DNA of 64,000 bases from Vibrio maerlii (GCF_003415655.1 NZ_QRHC01000002.1:62008-126007); one strand, 5' to 3'. Shown: positions 36,982-46,938, numbered from the stretch's first letter. Numbers and translations are program-made. The notes: generated by a model from the sequence alone, not told the origin.

Positions 36982-38472
36982 CTAAGCCTTCGCTTGCATC
37001 TGCTTTTTCTTTTTCATCTTCATTGTTGAGTAAACAGAGAAGATAGCCAGTAGAACAAATGCCAATGCGATTGGGCGCTCGTAGAGGAATGACCATGAGT
37101 TGTCATACATTAACAAGGCTTTACGCAGGTTAGTCTCTGCCATTGGGCCAAGAATGATGGCGAGTAGTATGGGTGAAGATGGAATTTCCAGCTTACCAAG
37201 CACAAAGCCCAGCAGACCAAAGCTGATCGCAATACCCACATCAAACATTGAGTTGTTGATCGCGTAAGCACCAACCACCGATAAGAAGATAATGATTGGG
37301 ATCATCAGCATCTTAGGCACTTCGATAATTCGACAGAAGAAGCGGATACCCACTAAACCAACGATAAGCATCACGATGTTTGCCACCAGCATAGAGCTGA
37401 ACACGCCGTATACAACGTCTGGGTTCTGAGCAAATAGCAGTGGGCCTGGAGTCAAGCCTTGGACAATCAGTGCACCAAGTAGTACCGCTGCAACCGCATC
37501 ACCAGGAACACCCAGAGTTAGCAGTGGAACCAACGAACCACCGGTTACGCCGTTGTTACCCGCCTCTGCTGCGGCCAAACCACGAACAGAACCTTTACCA
37601 AATTCGTCCGGATCTTTTGCCACGCGTTTCGCTTCATTGTAACAAACAAATGCAGATATATCGGCACCCGCACCTGGTACGGAACCAATAGACGTGCCTA
37701 ATGCACCACTTTTGATTGCCGTTGGCATCATGTCTTTCAGATCTTGTTTACTTAGCAGCTTGTGATCAAACTTACCCACTTCCGCCTTCTTCTCTTTCAG
37801 GATCTTTTCGATCTGGTTCAGAGCTTCAGACAGTGCAAACAGGCCTATTAGGACAGGGATAACATTGATACCACTGTAGAGATCCATCACGCCGAAGGTA
37901 AATCGAGGCACGCTGCTGATAGGGTCTAAACCGACAGTCGAAACCAACAAGCCAATGGTACCTGCTAATAGACCTTTAAGGATATTCTGCGAAGAAACGC
38001 TCGCAATGATGGTTAAACCAAATAGTGCCAAAGCAAAGTACTCTGGTGCATTAAAACGTAGTGCGAAATTAGCTAGCAGTGGTGCAATCGCGATGAGAAC
38101 AATGGTACTGATTAGACCGCCAGTAAAAGACGCAACCGCCGAGATACTCAAAGCTCTCGCGGCTTGCCCTTTGGCCGCTAAGGTGTGACCATCCAAAACG
38201 GTTGCTGCCGATGCCGGTGTACCCGGTGTTTTAAGTAGTATTGCGGCAATAGAGCCACCGTAAATACCACCGATGTAAACACCAATAAGCATAACAAGTG
38301 CGGCAGTGGGTTCCATACCAAAAGTAAATGGTAGCAATATTGCGACACCCATTGTTGCCGTTAATCCTGGTAATGCACCAAGAACAATACCACCCACAAC
38401 ACCAAAGATTAGGACAGGAAATACCGCAGGGCTAAACGCGGTCAATAAGCCATTGATTAAATGCTCAAACAT
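36982..38472 (-). CDS. tctA: Tripartite tricarboxylate transporter large permease
   Basis: 496-residue membrane protein with about eleven helices. The two Gly/Pro-rich family blocks are clear: GALPGLTATMGVAILLPFTF near residue 35, given here in part (ALPGLTATMGVAILLP), and SVPGAGADISAFVCYNEAKR near 265. The LLKTPGTPASAATVLDG stretch is also typical. Third gene of tctC-tctB-tctA. The family imports citrate and also aromatic acids such as terephthalate, so an aromatic or tricarboxylate intermediate is likely here. Confidence 0.93.
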   Translation of the reverse strand: MFEHLINGLLTAFSPAVFPVLIFGVVGGIVLGALPGLTATMGVAILLPFTFGMEPTAALVMLIGVYIGGIYGGSIAAILLKTPGTPASAATVLDGHTLAAKGQAARALSISAVASFTGGLISTIVLIAIAPLLANFALRFNAPEYFALALFGLTIIASVSSQNILKGLLAGTIGLLVSTVGLDPISSVPRFTFGVMDLYSGINVIPVLIGLFALSEALNQIEKILKEKKAEVGKFDHKLLSKQDLKDMMPTAIKSGALGTSIGSVPGAGADISAFVCYNEAKRVAKDPDEFGKGSVRGLAAAEAGNNGVTGGSLVPLLTLGVPGDAVAAVLLGALIVQGLTPGPLLFAQNPDVVYGVFSSMLVANIVMLIVGLVGIRFFCRIIEVPKMLMIPIIIFLSVVGAYAINNSMFDVGIAISFGLLGFVLGKLEIPSSPILLAIILGPMAETNLRKALLMYDNSWSFLYERPIALAFVLLAIFSVYSTMKMKKKKQMQAKA

Positions 38473-38480
38473 ATCCCCTC

Positions 38481-38936
38481 CTAGTAAAAGACGCCTTGTG
38501 GTAGGGCAATATAGAACACCTCACCAAACAAGTAATTAACGCCAAGTACAAACGCAGTGGCAACAATGTAATACAAAGGTTTTTTCACTTTGAAGAACAC
38601 TAAGTAGGCAAAGAAAGCCAACAAGCTTGCGAACAGGTACCCAATAATTTGAATCACAACGGCGTAGGAAACAATGAAAGCAATACCAAAGAGTGCCATT
38701 TTGCTAAAAATCGCTTTTTGCTCTTCATTCACACCAGACTTCATCTTGTGCTGAATAATCAATGCAATACAAAGAATAATCTGAGCGATAGCGATAACGG
38801 TTGGAAAGAATTTGGCATCTACACTGGCATCTTGAAAGCGAGGTTCTGCAAATTGACCAATGAAGAAAAGAACACATGCACTAAGCACGATAATGAGAGA
38901 TGGGAAGACAATATTTCTATTGATCATAATGCTCAC
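38481..38936 (-). CDS. tctB: Tripartite tricarboxylate transporter small permease
   Basis: 151-residue protein with four predicted membrane helices, normal for TctB. The PRFQDASVDAKFFPTVIA block is the family signature near the first periplasmic loop. Starts 68 bases after the tctC stop and ends 8 bases before tctA. Confidence 0.9.
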   Translation of the reverse strand: MSIMINRNIVFPSLIIVLSACVLFFIGQFAEPRFQDASVDAKFFPTVIAIAQIILCIALIIQHKMKSGVNEEQKAIFSKMALFGIAFIVSYAVVIQIIGYLFASLLAFFAYLVFFKVKKPLYYIVATAFVLGVNYLFGEVFYIALPQGVFY

Positions 38937-39004
38937 CCTATAAAGACTTCTAAGGGATGGAGCCTCCCAAACGAGAGGCTCCTAAAACACTAAGCTCTAT
39001 AAAC

Positions 39005-39931
39005 CTAGTTAATTAGTGTACCAAGTGCTTTGGTATCTTCAGCAACAAACGATGTGAACTCTTCAGCATTCATTGGGTGGATAGTCATCGCACCTTTTTC
39101 CATGAACTCTTTGAATTCAACTGTTGCCATTGCTTCGTCAAACGCTTTACCTAGAGTTTCAATCACTTCGTCTGGCGTGTTCTTAGGAGCGCCAATACCA
39201 CGCCATGTACCTGTTACAACGTCAACACCTTGCTCTTTTAGAGTCGGTACGTCTGGGATGTAAGAGATACGCTCATTAGACATAACACCTAGCGCTTTTA
39301 GCTGACCTGAACGAAGCTGAGCAATCGCTTCACCCGGAGTTACCATAGTAACGTCTGTGTGTTTACCAAGTACCGCAGGGATAGCTTCTGAAGCACCGTT
39401 GTATGGAATCGCGTTTAGCTTGATACCTTGGTCTTTTTCTAATGCCATTAGGTAGAAGTTTGGCGCAGCTGTTGATGCAAACTTCACCACACCATCACCT
39501 TTCTTCGCTTCTGCGATTAGGTCGTTAATTGTGTTGTATGGGCTGTCAGCTGAAACCAAAACTACCGCTGGGTCTAGGTTAACCATACGAATCAGTTTAA
39601 AGTCACTTGCGTCGTGCTGCATCAGACCCATTTGAGGAAGTGATGCAATCTCACGAGTCACGACTGTAAGAGTGTAACCATCTGCACGTTGCTGTGCGCC
39701 AAAGCTCATACCTACTGCACCTGCACCACCAGTACGGTTCATTACCGCGATGTTTTGGCCAAGAATGTCTTTCGCTGAATTTGCCAGTGTACGACCAACA
39801 GCATCAGTACCGCCACCAGCACCGAAAGGCACGACTAGGCGAATATTCTTAGATGGGTAATCAGCAGCAACTGCGGTTGCGGATACCATAATGCCTGCAG
39901 CGACAAGTAGAGACTTTAGTAATTTATTCAT
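39005..39931 (-). CDS. tctC: Tripartite tricarboxylate transporter binding protein
   Basis: 308-residue periplasmic protein of the Bug/TctC family. Signal peptide residues 1-22 (TAVAAD). VVPFGAGGGTDAVGR is the first ligand-binding loop, VMNRTGGAGAVG the second, and GTWRGIGAPKNTPDEV the third. First gene of the transporter operon and presumably the most strongly expressed. Ligand unknown. Confidence 0.92.
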   Translation of the reverse strand: MNKLLKSLLVAAGIMVSATAVAADYPSKNIRLVVPFGAGGGTDAVGRTLANSAKDILGQNIAVMNRTGGAGAVGMSFGAQQRADGYTLTVVTREIASLPQMGLMQHDASDFKLIRMVNLDPAVVLVSADSPYNTINDLIAEAKKGDGVVKFASTAAPNFYLMALEKDQGIKLNAIPYNGASEAIPAVLGKHTDVTMVTPGEAIAQLRSGQLKALGVMSNERISYIPDVPTLKEQGVDVVTGTWRGIGAPKNTPDEVIETLGKAFDEAMATVEFKEFMEKGAMTIHPMNAEEFTSFVAEDTKALGTLIN

Positions 39932-40009
39932 AATTTCGACCTTTTCTTTATCTAATTACTTATAATTTTCAATGTGTTAATCCATCATTCAAATAGTTAA
40001 ATGACTGAG

Positions 40010-40483
40010 TTAATCACGGTAGCTATGCGTAGGGTTTTGTATCTTTTGGTTTTGATATTCGCTCATACACAGTTGTTCGATTGCCACTGCAATCCAACCT
40101 GCGATAAGCATGTCATACCACTGCTCCACACCGCTGCAAGCCACCACTACGTCGCCGTAGACAAATGAGCCAAAGAAAAGTAGATCGTCTTTTCGCAGTG
40201 AAGAGGTATGTAGGGTTTGTTGATTAAGGTTTGCAGCGCCATTGCGCCAGGCTTGTTGCGCCTTCTTGCGTGCAAACTGATCAAAAGGAGCAGTCCATTC
40301 TTCTGGAGTGCCTAACGAAGACTCACACAAAATAGCTTCTTCAAATGAAGATTCCCACGGTTTGATTGTTGGGTCCATCACCACTATGTGCAGTTCTTTA
40401 CGATTGGTTCGCTCAAACAGTCGTTCAATAGACGGTTTAACCAACTCAATAGCATCAAATGCTATTTCAGAATGAGATTTCAT
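40010..40483 (-). CDS. Hypothetical cytoplasmic protein upstream of tctC
   Basis: 157-residue protein, no signal peptide. Not recognised with confidence. The pattern EEAILCESSLG...FARKKAQQAWRNG...FFGSFVYGDVVVACSGV...IAGWIAVAIEQL resembles the GlcG/HbpS-like fold (PF03928), a small-molecule-binding module often found near organic-acid genes; this is only a visual similarity. It lies 78 bases upstream of tctC on the same strand, so it may be the first gene of that operon. Confidence 0.6.
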   Translation of the reverse strand: MKSHSEIAFDAIELVKPSIERLFERTNRKELHIVVMDPTIKPWESSFEEAILCESSLGTPEEWTAPFDQFARKKAQQAWRNGAANLNQQTLHTSSLRKDDLLFFGSFVYGDVVVACSGVEQWYDMLIAGWIAVAIEQLCMSEYQNQKIQNPTHSYRD

Positions 40484-41216
40484 TCTCTTGTCCTTGTTCT
40501 AAAGTTTTCCTGACAAAAGAAATGATATTGTATGATTTATGATTGATGAATAATGAAACGAAATAAATGATATCTGGATCACTCAGCTCAATAACAAATA
40601 ATGACCCAGATCCCTTTATTTAAGTGGTTTATAAAAATTCTAGTGATAGTCATCACACTGATATTCGCAAGCAATAACCATAAAGTACATTAACATTTAA
40701 TCAACAAGCATAATTCATACAAATATCACCTATATAGGGCATAGCGCCAATATGGAGAACGGTTATGGAGATTAGCTCAAACGCTCTCGACATGTTGTTG
40801 AACAGAAATTAATCATGTGACCCCGCACGACTTGCTTTTCCAGTCAGCTTCTCGTTAGTATCAAAGCTCCTCTCGATGTTCCAGAGGAAGGCAGCGCAAG
40901 GAGCACTGCTTGATCATCTATGGATTGTCTCAACACGTTGGACAAAATCATGAACTTCAAAATCACATCTGGCCCGATTATTGAGCCAACTGAGGGTTCA
41001 CCTCACCACATACTCGCTGAAAACGTCAACCCTGCTATCCAAACACCTCCAGCGATCTACGCTACCCAAACAAACGCTTCGTTTGCGTATCTCACACGCA
41101 CATCCTGCTTAAAAGCACACTATTCGTATTATTTTTGATTGTTAGCCATCGCGCTAGGCCTGCGCACATCTGGACTTTGTCGTTCAAACCTTTACATCAA
41201 AAATAAGTACGAAATT
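40484..41216. other. 733-base region without a convincing gene
   Basis: Divergent gap between the 40010-40483 gene and the amino-acid transporter. The first part is AT-rich (promoter of the minus operon). A 15-codon frame with a GGAG site lies at 40765-40812. A 72-codon frame at 40920-41138 has no ribosome site and no recognisable product. GCAG/CTGC arms near 40890-40909 can form a small hairpin. A transcribed leader for the transporter is possible, but I recognise no known riboswitch. Confidence 0.4.
40765..40812 (+). CDS. Possible 15-codon leader peptide
   Basis: ATG at 40765 with GGAG seven bases upstream, ending TAA at 40810-40812; product MEISSNALDMLLNRN. It lies about 400 bases before the HAAAP transporter. 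No Trp or Tyr codon and no TnaC-like motif, so an attenuator role is not supported. It may be chance. Confidence 0.2.
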   Translation: MEISSNALDMLLNRN

Positions 41217-42371
41217 ATGAATTCTAAACTTTTAGGGAGTTCCCTAATTATCTCCGGCACGGCTTTAGGTGCTGGTATGCTCGCGATCCCAATGGTACTG
41301 GCTCAATTTGGCCTACTCTACGGGACACTTCTAATGATCTTCATCTGTGTAGGTACAGCCTATGCAGCTCTTCTTCTGCTTGAAGCGACGATTAAAACCG
41401 GCGGCGGCTTAGGCCTGAACTCGGTAGCTCGCAAGACTCTAGGGAAATGGGGGCAACTCAGTACCAACGCTCTGGTATACGCCTTACTCATCTGTCTGCT
41501 AATGGCATACATTCTTGGAGCGGGTGATCTCGTTACCCAACTCTGTAACTACTTTGGTATCTCACTGAGTTCTGTAGAAAGCCAAATTAGCTTTACCTTG
41601 ATTGCTGGACTCGCCATTGTGTGTGGAACAAATGTCATCGATAAACTTAATCGTGTGTTGTTCCTAGTGATGATCTTGAGCCTACTCGCGACATTAACCT
41701 TCTTGTTCCCAGATATGAACTTCACTCGTTTATCCGACGACCTAAGCCATGATCATTTGGGATTGATTAAAACCAGCGCCGTACTCTTTACCAGCTTTGG
41801 TTCTATGGTGGTGATCCCTTCTTTGGCTTCCTACAACCATGAAGCGACAGACAAACAACTGCGTAATATGGTGATTCTAGGCTCGGTGATCCCTCTTGTT
41901 TGTTACCTTGCATGGCTTTATGCGGTGGTGGGTAATATCGAATCTGAACATCTTCGCTCATTAAACGGTGTTAGTGGTTTAATTGCGGCATTTCAGAACA
42001 AATCAAGCTGGATAGCGACACTTTTGTCACTGTTCACAGGTCTAGCGCTACTGACCTCGTTTTTTGGTGTGGCGATGGCTTTGTACAACCAGAACCGCGA
42101 CATGTTCAATCAGAATAAGTGGGTGACCTATGTGATTACCTTCATTATTCCGTTGATTGGTGCAGTGGTTGCTGCGGATAAGTTCCTTGCTGTACTGGGC
42201 TACGCAGGCATCATTTTGGTGTTCCTGGCAGTATTTATCCCACTACTCATGGTACATAGCTTACGCAACGCAAAAGTAGAAGAATCGCGCTATCAAGCGG
42301 AAGGTGGAAACATTCTACTTGTTTTAAGCTGGGCGTTTGGTGGTTTCCTACTGGTCTCTCAACTTATCTAA
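41217..42371 (+). CDS. Aromatic amino-acid permease (HAAAP family, TyrP/Mtr-like)
   Basis: 384-residue inner-membrane amino-acid/H+ symporter with eleven predicted helices. GTALGAGMLAIPMVLAQFG in helix 1 is the family signature (first unwound helix of the LeuT-like fold). The protein starts at ATG 41217 (MNSKLLGSSLIISG); the longer frame from 41139 adds a non-family tail. Substrate is tyrosine, tryptophan or serine-type; length and first helix fit TyrP best. Followed by a strong inverted repeat. Confidence 0.87.
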   Translation: MNSKLLGSSLIISGTALGAGMLAIPMVLAQFGLLYGTLLMIFICVGTAYAALLLLEATIKTGGGLGLNSVARKTLGKWGQLSTNALVYALLICLLMAYILGAGDLVTQLCNYFGISLSSVESQISFTLIAGLAIVCGTNVIDKLNRVLFLVMILSLLATLTFLFPDMNFTRLSDDLSHDHLGLIKTSAVLFTSFGSMVVIPSLASYNHEATDKQLRNMVILGSVIPLVCYLAWLYAVVGNIESEHLRSLNGVSGLIAAFQNKSSWIATLLSLFTGLALLTSFFGVAMALYNQNRDMFNQNKWVTYVITFIIPLIGAVVAADKFLAVLGYAGIILVFLAVFIPLLMVHSLRNAKVEESRYQAEGGNILLVLSWAFGGFLLVSQLI

Positions 42372-42385
42372 GTAGGCTAGGATAG

Positions 42386-42419
42386 TTTCAGCGCTTTTCG
42401 ACTGTGAAAAGCGCTGAAA
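42386..42419 (+). terminator. 14-bp hairpin after the permease gene
   Basis: Perfect stem TTTCAGCGCTTTTC/GAAAAGCGCTGAAA with a 6-base loop, 15 bases after the stop. There is no immediate T-run on the plus strand, but the hairpin itself is very stable. Confidence 0.65.
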
Positions 42420-42584
42420 TCTCTAAGGCAGTTTTTCTTTAAAAATCATCGAACCCCTTCTAAATAACAGTAAAACTGTCGCAGAAACCTCATTTTCATA
42501 ATCAACTTCCAAATAGAGAACCATTTAAGGCATACTGATAGTAATAACAAAGTACTAACTATAAACGTATTAATAAGGATGTTT

Positions 42585-44528
42585 ATGCGTCAGTTATCAA
42601 TAGCTTTAAGGATAAAGCTAGGTTTTGCCGTTTGTTTGCTATTTTTCATCATCTCCGGTTTGGTCAGCTATCAAGGGATCCAAACTCTATCTAACGGCTT
42701 TAATCAATACACGAACCTCAGCCAAGAAAGCACCACATCTGGCGATATTAATGCCCGTTTTCTTGAAATGCGACTCGCATCAGAGCAATACCTATCTACG
42801 CTTGATACTCGCTATGACCTAGCCTATCAGCAAAGTTCTAAACAACTGCGTCAAAGCCTGGATTCACTGCTTAGCCAAACATCACATGTCGACGATACAT
42901 TACAGACTGTGAAGCAAAGTGTGATTGCATTTGAAAGTGCATACCAAGTGATGAAGCAAAACCAAGAGCAAGTGGATCAACTCATCAACGTTGAAATGTC
43001 AGATCGCGCAGAGAGCGCCCAGTCTGCCGCACAGAGTTTAATATACGAGTCATACAACTACGATGATGCGAATGCTAGCCTCTATGCCGGCATGTTAATG
43101 GAGAACTTCCTGCTAGCAAAAGTTGCAGTTCTCAACTATTCGATGTCTCAAGACCCGAGTTTTGTCGAAGTTGGCAACGACCTATTTGAATACTCGCTAC
43201 CTGGTATTGAAGGGGATATTGCTTCATTAGAGTCTTCTGACCACCAAGCAGAGCTCATCGCTAAGTTTACCACCGAGCGTCAAGCTTACGCTGAAGGCTT
43301 TGCGCTTATCCAGCAACAACTCACGGATAACGCTCTTTATTCTCAGAACCTTCAACAACTCGGTAATCAACTGGCTGACGCAGTGAGTCAAACACAGGCG
43401 ATTCTATCCCTAGAAAAGCAAGAGTTGACTCCGCAATTACAGCAAAGTGAGAGTCGCTCGGTTCAAATCATCGTAGCCCTTGCTGTGATTACACTGGTGA
43501 TCGGAACCCTGAGCGCCCTATTTGTGACACGCTCTATCACCAAGGGGATCGCTCAAGTTAAAAAAATCACTGACGAACTTTCTCAGGGTAATCTCGATAT
43601 AAAGATGAGTGACACAGCAAATGATAAGAATGAGATTGGACAACTGCTCGCCAATATGAACATTACAATTGAATCGTTGCAAGACATTGTCAGCAAGGTT
43701 AATCAATCTAGTGTCCGTATCGGTGAGATGTCAGAGTCACTTGATCTGGTCACCACCACCAGTTCAAATAATGCTACTGAGCTTGGTACTCAAATGGCTG
43801 ATATCAGCCAATCTGTTGTTGAGCTGACCACCAGCACCAGCGAGATCGCGTCCAGCGCCAAACACGCTTCAAGCATTGCACAACAAGCTGCCTCTAACGT
43901 TGAAATGGGTTTGAAGGAAGTGGACCAGACGTTGTTTGATATCGACTCGGCTGAAAATCGCATGCAAACCAGTAGTGATAAAGTCGACAGCCTTTACAAA
44001 GAAACCATCAACATCGGTGCTATTTTAGAAGTGATTCAAGGTGTGACCGAGCAAACCAACCTTCTCGCCCTTAATGCGGCGATTGAGGCAGCTCGTGCGG
44101 GCGAACATGGTCGAGGCTTTGCGGTTGTTGCAGATGAAGTTAGAACCCTTGCTCAACGCACACAAGACTCGGCAAGCCAAATCAATGATTTGATCACATC
44201 ACTGCAAAGTGGAGCAAATGAAGCTCTGTCGTCGATTCGTAACAGCCACGAGACTGTGACTCAAGCATCTAAGCAAGCTAAACAAGCCTCGCAGAACCTG
44301 CATGTGATCAACCAACATATTCAAGAACTGAGTGCAGCGAACAGTCAAATAGCGACATTTGCTGATCAACAAGATCATTTAACCAAGTCTCTGGAAGAGA
44401 ATGCCCAACAGGCCAACAGCATTACCGAGAGCAATACAGATTCGGTTCAACATATCTCAAATGCAGCACACGATCTTATCGAGGTGGCACATAACCTAGA
44501 ACATCAAGTTAACCGCTTCAAATACTAG
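42585..44528 (+). CDS. Methyl-accepting chemotaxis protein
   Basis: 647-residue chemoreceptor. TM1 about residues 10-28, a long helical periplasmic sensor (about 30-288, of the helical-bimodular size class), TM2 about 290-312, HAMP about 313-365, and the cytoplasmic signalling hairpin with the tip [19 protein letters not shown] followed by [23 protein letters not shown] 42585 has AAGGA five bases upstream; the ATG at 42579 overlaps that site. Helical-bimodular sensors are known to bind organic acids, which would fit this region. Its TAG stop overlaps an inverted-repeat end. Confidence 0.93.
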   Translation: MRQLSIALRIKLGFAVCLLFFIISGLVSYQGIQTLSNGFNQYTNLSQESTTSGDINARFLEMRLASEQYLSTLDTRYDLAYQQSSKQLRQSLDSLLSQTSHVDDTLQTVKQSVIAFESAYQVMKQNQEQVDQLINVEMSDRAESAQSAAQSLIYESYNYDDANASLYAGMLMENFLLAKVAVLNYSMSQDPSFVEVGNDLFEYSLPGIEGDIASLESSDHQAELIAKFTTERQAYAEGFALIQQQLTDNALYSQNLQQLGNQLADAVSQTQAILSLEKQELTPQLQQSESRSVQIIVALAVITLVIGTLSALFVTRSITKGIAQVKKITDELSQGNLDIKMSDTANDKNEIGQLLANMNITIESLQDIVSKVNQSSVRIGEMSESLDLVTTTSSNNATELGTQMADISQSVVELTTSTSEIASSAKHASSIAQQAASNVEMGLKEVDQTLFDIDSAENRMQTSSDKVDSLYKETINIGAILEVIQGVTEQTNLLALNAAIEAARAGEHGRGFAVVADEVRTLAQRTQDSASQINDLITSLQSGANEALSSIRNSHETVTQASKQAKQASQNLHVINQHIQELSAANSQIATFADQQDHLTKSLEENAQQANSITESNTDSVQHISNAAHDLIEVAHNLEHQVNRFKY

Positions 44529-44905
44529 GGTCTGTTTACTAGAAAACAAGCATGAAACGTCTACCGTTATTCGCAGAAAGTGCGGATGTAAAGTTCTTCG
44601 ACTTTATCGCGAGCCCACTGAGTGCGACGTAAGAACTTAAGCGAAGACTTAATTGAAGGGTTGTTGTAGAAACAGTTAATCTGAATCTCTGCATCTAGCC
44701 CTTCCCAGCCATAGTGCTCTTGAAGCTGAATCAGCATCTTCTCTAAAGTGATGCCATGGAGTGGATTGTTGGGCTGCTCTTGACTCATCAGTCTTGCCTT
44801 TGTCGCAATAAATGGGTGGCAAGTGTAGCAGAGCATGGATCATCTCTACAGTTCAATCGCACTTTACCCTACAATCTGCATTATGCTCACTGATTCAACA
44901 GACCC
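44525..44905. mobile_element. Segment with MITE-like ends enclosing the VF530 gene
   Basis: The left end CTAGGGTCTGTT (44525-44536) is identical to the first 12 bases of the 23.8-kb MITE. The right end TCAACAGACCC (44895-44905) is the reverse complement of the same motif (11 bases shared). Beyond these the ends diverge. The segment may be a decayed element of the same family that carries, or was inserted around, a small gene. Confidence 0.5.
44567..44788 (-). CDS. VF530-family small DNA-binding-type protein (DUF2132)
   Basis: 73-residue protein matching the VF530 family (PF09905): [23 protein letters not shown] and [18 protein letters not shown] are the conserved blocks. The family is named after a Vibrio fischeri protein with a fold thought to bind DNA; its function is unknown. 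ATG 44788 is chosen because homology begins there; the frame extends 16 codons further upstream without similarity. Bracketed by inverted-repeat ends. Confidence 0.85.
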   Translation of the reverse strand: MSQEQPNNPLHGITLEKMLIQLQEHYGWEGLDAEIQINCFYNNPSIKSSLKFLRRTQWARDKVEELYIRTFCE

Positions 44906-44920
44906 CAAATATTGCGACAC

Positions 44921-46384
44921 ATGGACAGTTTTAAGCTCTTATCCTTCAATGGAAAAATGAAAACCCTCCACTTGAGCTGGATGGCCTTTTTCATCACTTT
45001 TTTGGTGTGGTTTAACCTCGCGCCACTTCTGCCGATGATTAAAGCGTCGCTGCAATTGAGTGACCAACAGGTTAAAGCCTTGCTTGTACTCAATGTGGCA
45101 TTAACTATCCCAGCACGTGTCATTATTGGCGCTCTCACCGATAAGCTCGGCCCAAGGCGCGTATACTCCTCATTACTACTTCTCTGTTCCATTCCATGCT
45201 TTGTTTTTGCACTTGCCACCAGCTTTGAAATAGCAGCAATCGCACGCTTCTTACTCGGCTTTATTGGTGCTGGATTCGTAATTGGTATACGCCTTATCTC
45301 GGAATGGTTCAGCTATCGTCAACTTGGAACGGCGGCTGGCATCTATGGTGGCTGGGGTAACTTTGGTTCGGCCGCGGCTGCGTTTACACTTCCTACTATC
45401 GCACTTTGGTTTGGTGGAGAAGAAGGTTGGCGTTGGGCGATAGGCTTCACTGGACTATTGAGTGTCATCTTCGCCTGGATCTTCTTCTGCTCAATATCAG
45501 ATACACCAAAAGGTGAATCCTACTACACGCCCAAAAAGGCCTCTGCAATTGAGATAACCTCCAAAAGAGATTTCGTATTACTCGTTGTTTGTAAGCTGCC
45601 AATGTATGTCGCCCTCGGTTTGCTCACTTGGCAACTTGGTGAGAGCCGGATCAACTTGTTCAGTGCTTCGATCAGTCTCATCGTTTACCTGCTACTTACC
45701 GGGCTCTACCTGTGGCAAATCTATGAGTGCTATAAGGTAAACAAAGCGGTCTTTGACAAGCCTGTTGAACAAGAAAGCCGATACGAGTTCAAACAAGTAG
45801 CGATCCTGAACGTTCTTTACTTCGCTACTTTTGGCTCCGAGCTTGCTGTCGTTTCTATCCTACCGTTGTTCTTTATTGAGACTTTTGAATTGTCCCCCGT
45901 TTTCGCGGGCATGGTCGCATCGTCTTACGCCTTTATGAACCTAATGTCGCGCCCTGCTGGAGGGTGGCTATCCGATCATATAGGTCGCAAACCGATATTG
46001 ATTGTATTGAGTTTTGGTCTTGCTTTGGGTTACTTGGCAATGGCTTATATTGAGTCAAGTTGGCCGTTGCCTCTTGCGATCATCGTTACCATGCTTTGCT
46101 CGTTCTTTGTCCAAGCTGGAGAGGGGGCAGTATTTGCAACCGTCCCACTCATTCAGCGAAGATTAACAGGACAAATCTCTGGCATGATTGGCGCTTACGG
46201 TAATGTCGGGGCGGTTATCTATCTAACTGCCCTAACGCTCCTAGACTATCAACAATTCTTCATGTTTGTTGCTGCGACTTCTGTTGTCAGTTTTGCTATC
46301 AGCTTTATGTTTAAAGAGCCCACTGGGCACATCATCGAAATCAACGCCGATGGAAGCAAACGAAAGATCGATGTCGCGAGTTAA
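44921..46384 (+). CDS. NarK-type MFS transporter (nitrate/nitrite porter family)
   Basis: 487-residue permease with twelve helices. Two nitrate-signature Gly-rich helices are visible: GTAAGIYGGWGNFGSAAAAF and GMIGAYGNVGAVIYL. The long central loop between helices 6 and 7 and the WMAFFITFLVWFNLAPLLP first helix match NarK. The start is uncertain: ATG 44921 or ATG 44957. No nitrate reductase genes are nearby, so it may serve nitrate assimilation or nitrite export, or another anion. Converges with the TrmO-like gene, overlapping four bases. Confidence 0.87.
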   Translation: MDSFKLLSFNGKMKTLHLSWMAFFITFLVWFNLAPLLPMIKASLQLSDQQVKALLVLNVALTIPARVIIGALTDKLGPRRVYSSLLLLCSIPCFVFALATSFEIAAIARFLLGFIGAGFVIGIRLISEWFSYRQLGTAAGIYGGWGNFGSAAAAFTLPTIALWFGGEEGWRWAIGFTGLLSVIFAWIFFCSISDTPKGESYYTPKKASAIEITSKRDFVLLVVCKLPMYVALGLLTWQLGESRINLFSASISLIVYLLLTGLYLWQIYECYKVNKAVFDKPVEQESRYEFKQVAILNVLYFATFGSELAVVSILPLFFIETFELSPVFAGMVASSYAFMNLMSRPAGGWLSDHIGRKPILIVLSFGLALGYLAMAYIESSWPLPLAIIVTMLCSFFVQAGEGAVFATVPLIQRRLTGQISGMIGAYGNVGAVIYLTALTLLDYQQFFMFVAATSVVSFAISFMFKEPTGHIIEINADGSKRKIDVAS

Positions 46385-46785
46385 TCGATTTGGTTTGGTC
46401 GCTCAAAGTAAATGGCGGGCTTAATATCAATCAAGGCGGTTTGGTTAAGGCAATCCAACCCACGCACAGCAATGTTCATCTCTCCAATGGACTCAATCTT
46501 CACGACGGCAGCCCCAATTGGATTAGGCCGGTGTGGAGTTCTTAGAGCAAACGATCCTTTTCGTTGCTCCTCTCCGTACACTTCAACTTTCCGATTTGCT
46601 TCACCTAACCAGTACATCACTAGAATGTAGTCCCCTTTGCACAATCCATTTAGCCCTTCCAGGTACGCTTCATCAATCTCAATGGAGCACTCAGGACCAT
46701 CTACAGGATCTATGTTGTTGGGACACTCTTTGATGGATTGATATGGCGTTGATATTTGACCAATAAACGTTAATTCAACCGACAT
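46381..46785 (-). CDS. TrmO/YaeB-like SAM-dependent tRNA methyltransferase
   Basis: 134-residue protein of the TsaA/UPF0066 family. IGQISTPYQ near the N-terminus and RTPHRPNPIGAAVVKIE (about residues 83-99) form the SAM-binding core. Family member TrmO methylates t6A37 of tRNA-Thr. E. coli TrmO has about 100 extra C-terminal residues; this short form resembles VirR-like or archaeal versions, so the target may differ. The GRC/CACTC repeat and operator palindromes lie upstream of its start. Confidence 0.82.
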   Translation of the reverse strand: MSVELTFIGQISTPYQSIKECPNNIDPVDGPECSIEIDEAYLEGLNGLCKGDYILVMYWLGEANRKVEVYGEEQRKGSFALRTPHRPNPIGAAVVKIESIGEMNIAVRGLDCLNQTALIDIKPAIYFERPNQID

Positions 46786-46861
46786 TTTATTTCTCCTATT
46801 GAACGTTTCTCTTTGATTGAAGGGGATAGATCACTTTTCATTACTAAGTTATTCGTCAGAT

Positions 46862-46891
46862 CACTCCACTCCACTCCACTCCACTCCACTC
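46862..46891. repeat. Pentanucleotide tandem repeat (CACTC)6
   Basis: Six perfect CACTC units at 46862-46891, upstream of the TrmO-like gene and three bases from a TetR-type palindrome. Such repeats change copy number by slippage and could change promoter spacing. Confidence 0.92.
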
Positions 46892-46894
46892 TAA

Positions 46895-46916
46895 AATCAT
46901 ACCAATAAGTATGATT
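46895..46916. promoter_or_regulatory. TetR-type operator palindrome A (GFA gene side)
   Basis: Perfect AATCATAC-N6-GTATGATT. The arms are identical to those of the site in front of the TetR gene at 50747. Located 119 bases before the GFA gene start. Confidence 0.82.
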
Positions 46917-46938
46917 TAAAAAAGCAAAAAGATCAAAA

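Noticed and set aside
40920..41138. 72-codon frame before the amino-acid permease, considered as a TnaC-like leader
   Set aside because: No ribosome site, no Trp-Asp-Pro leader pattern and no tnaA downstream.
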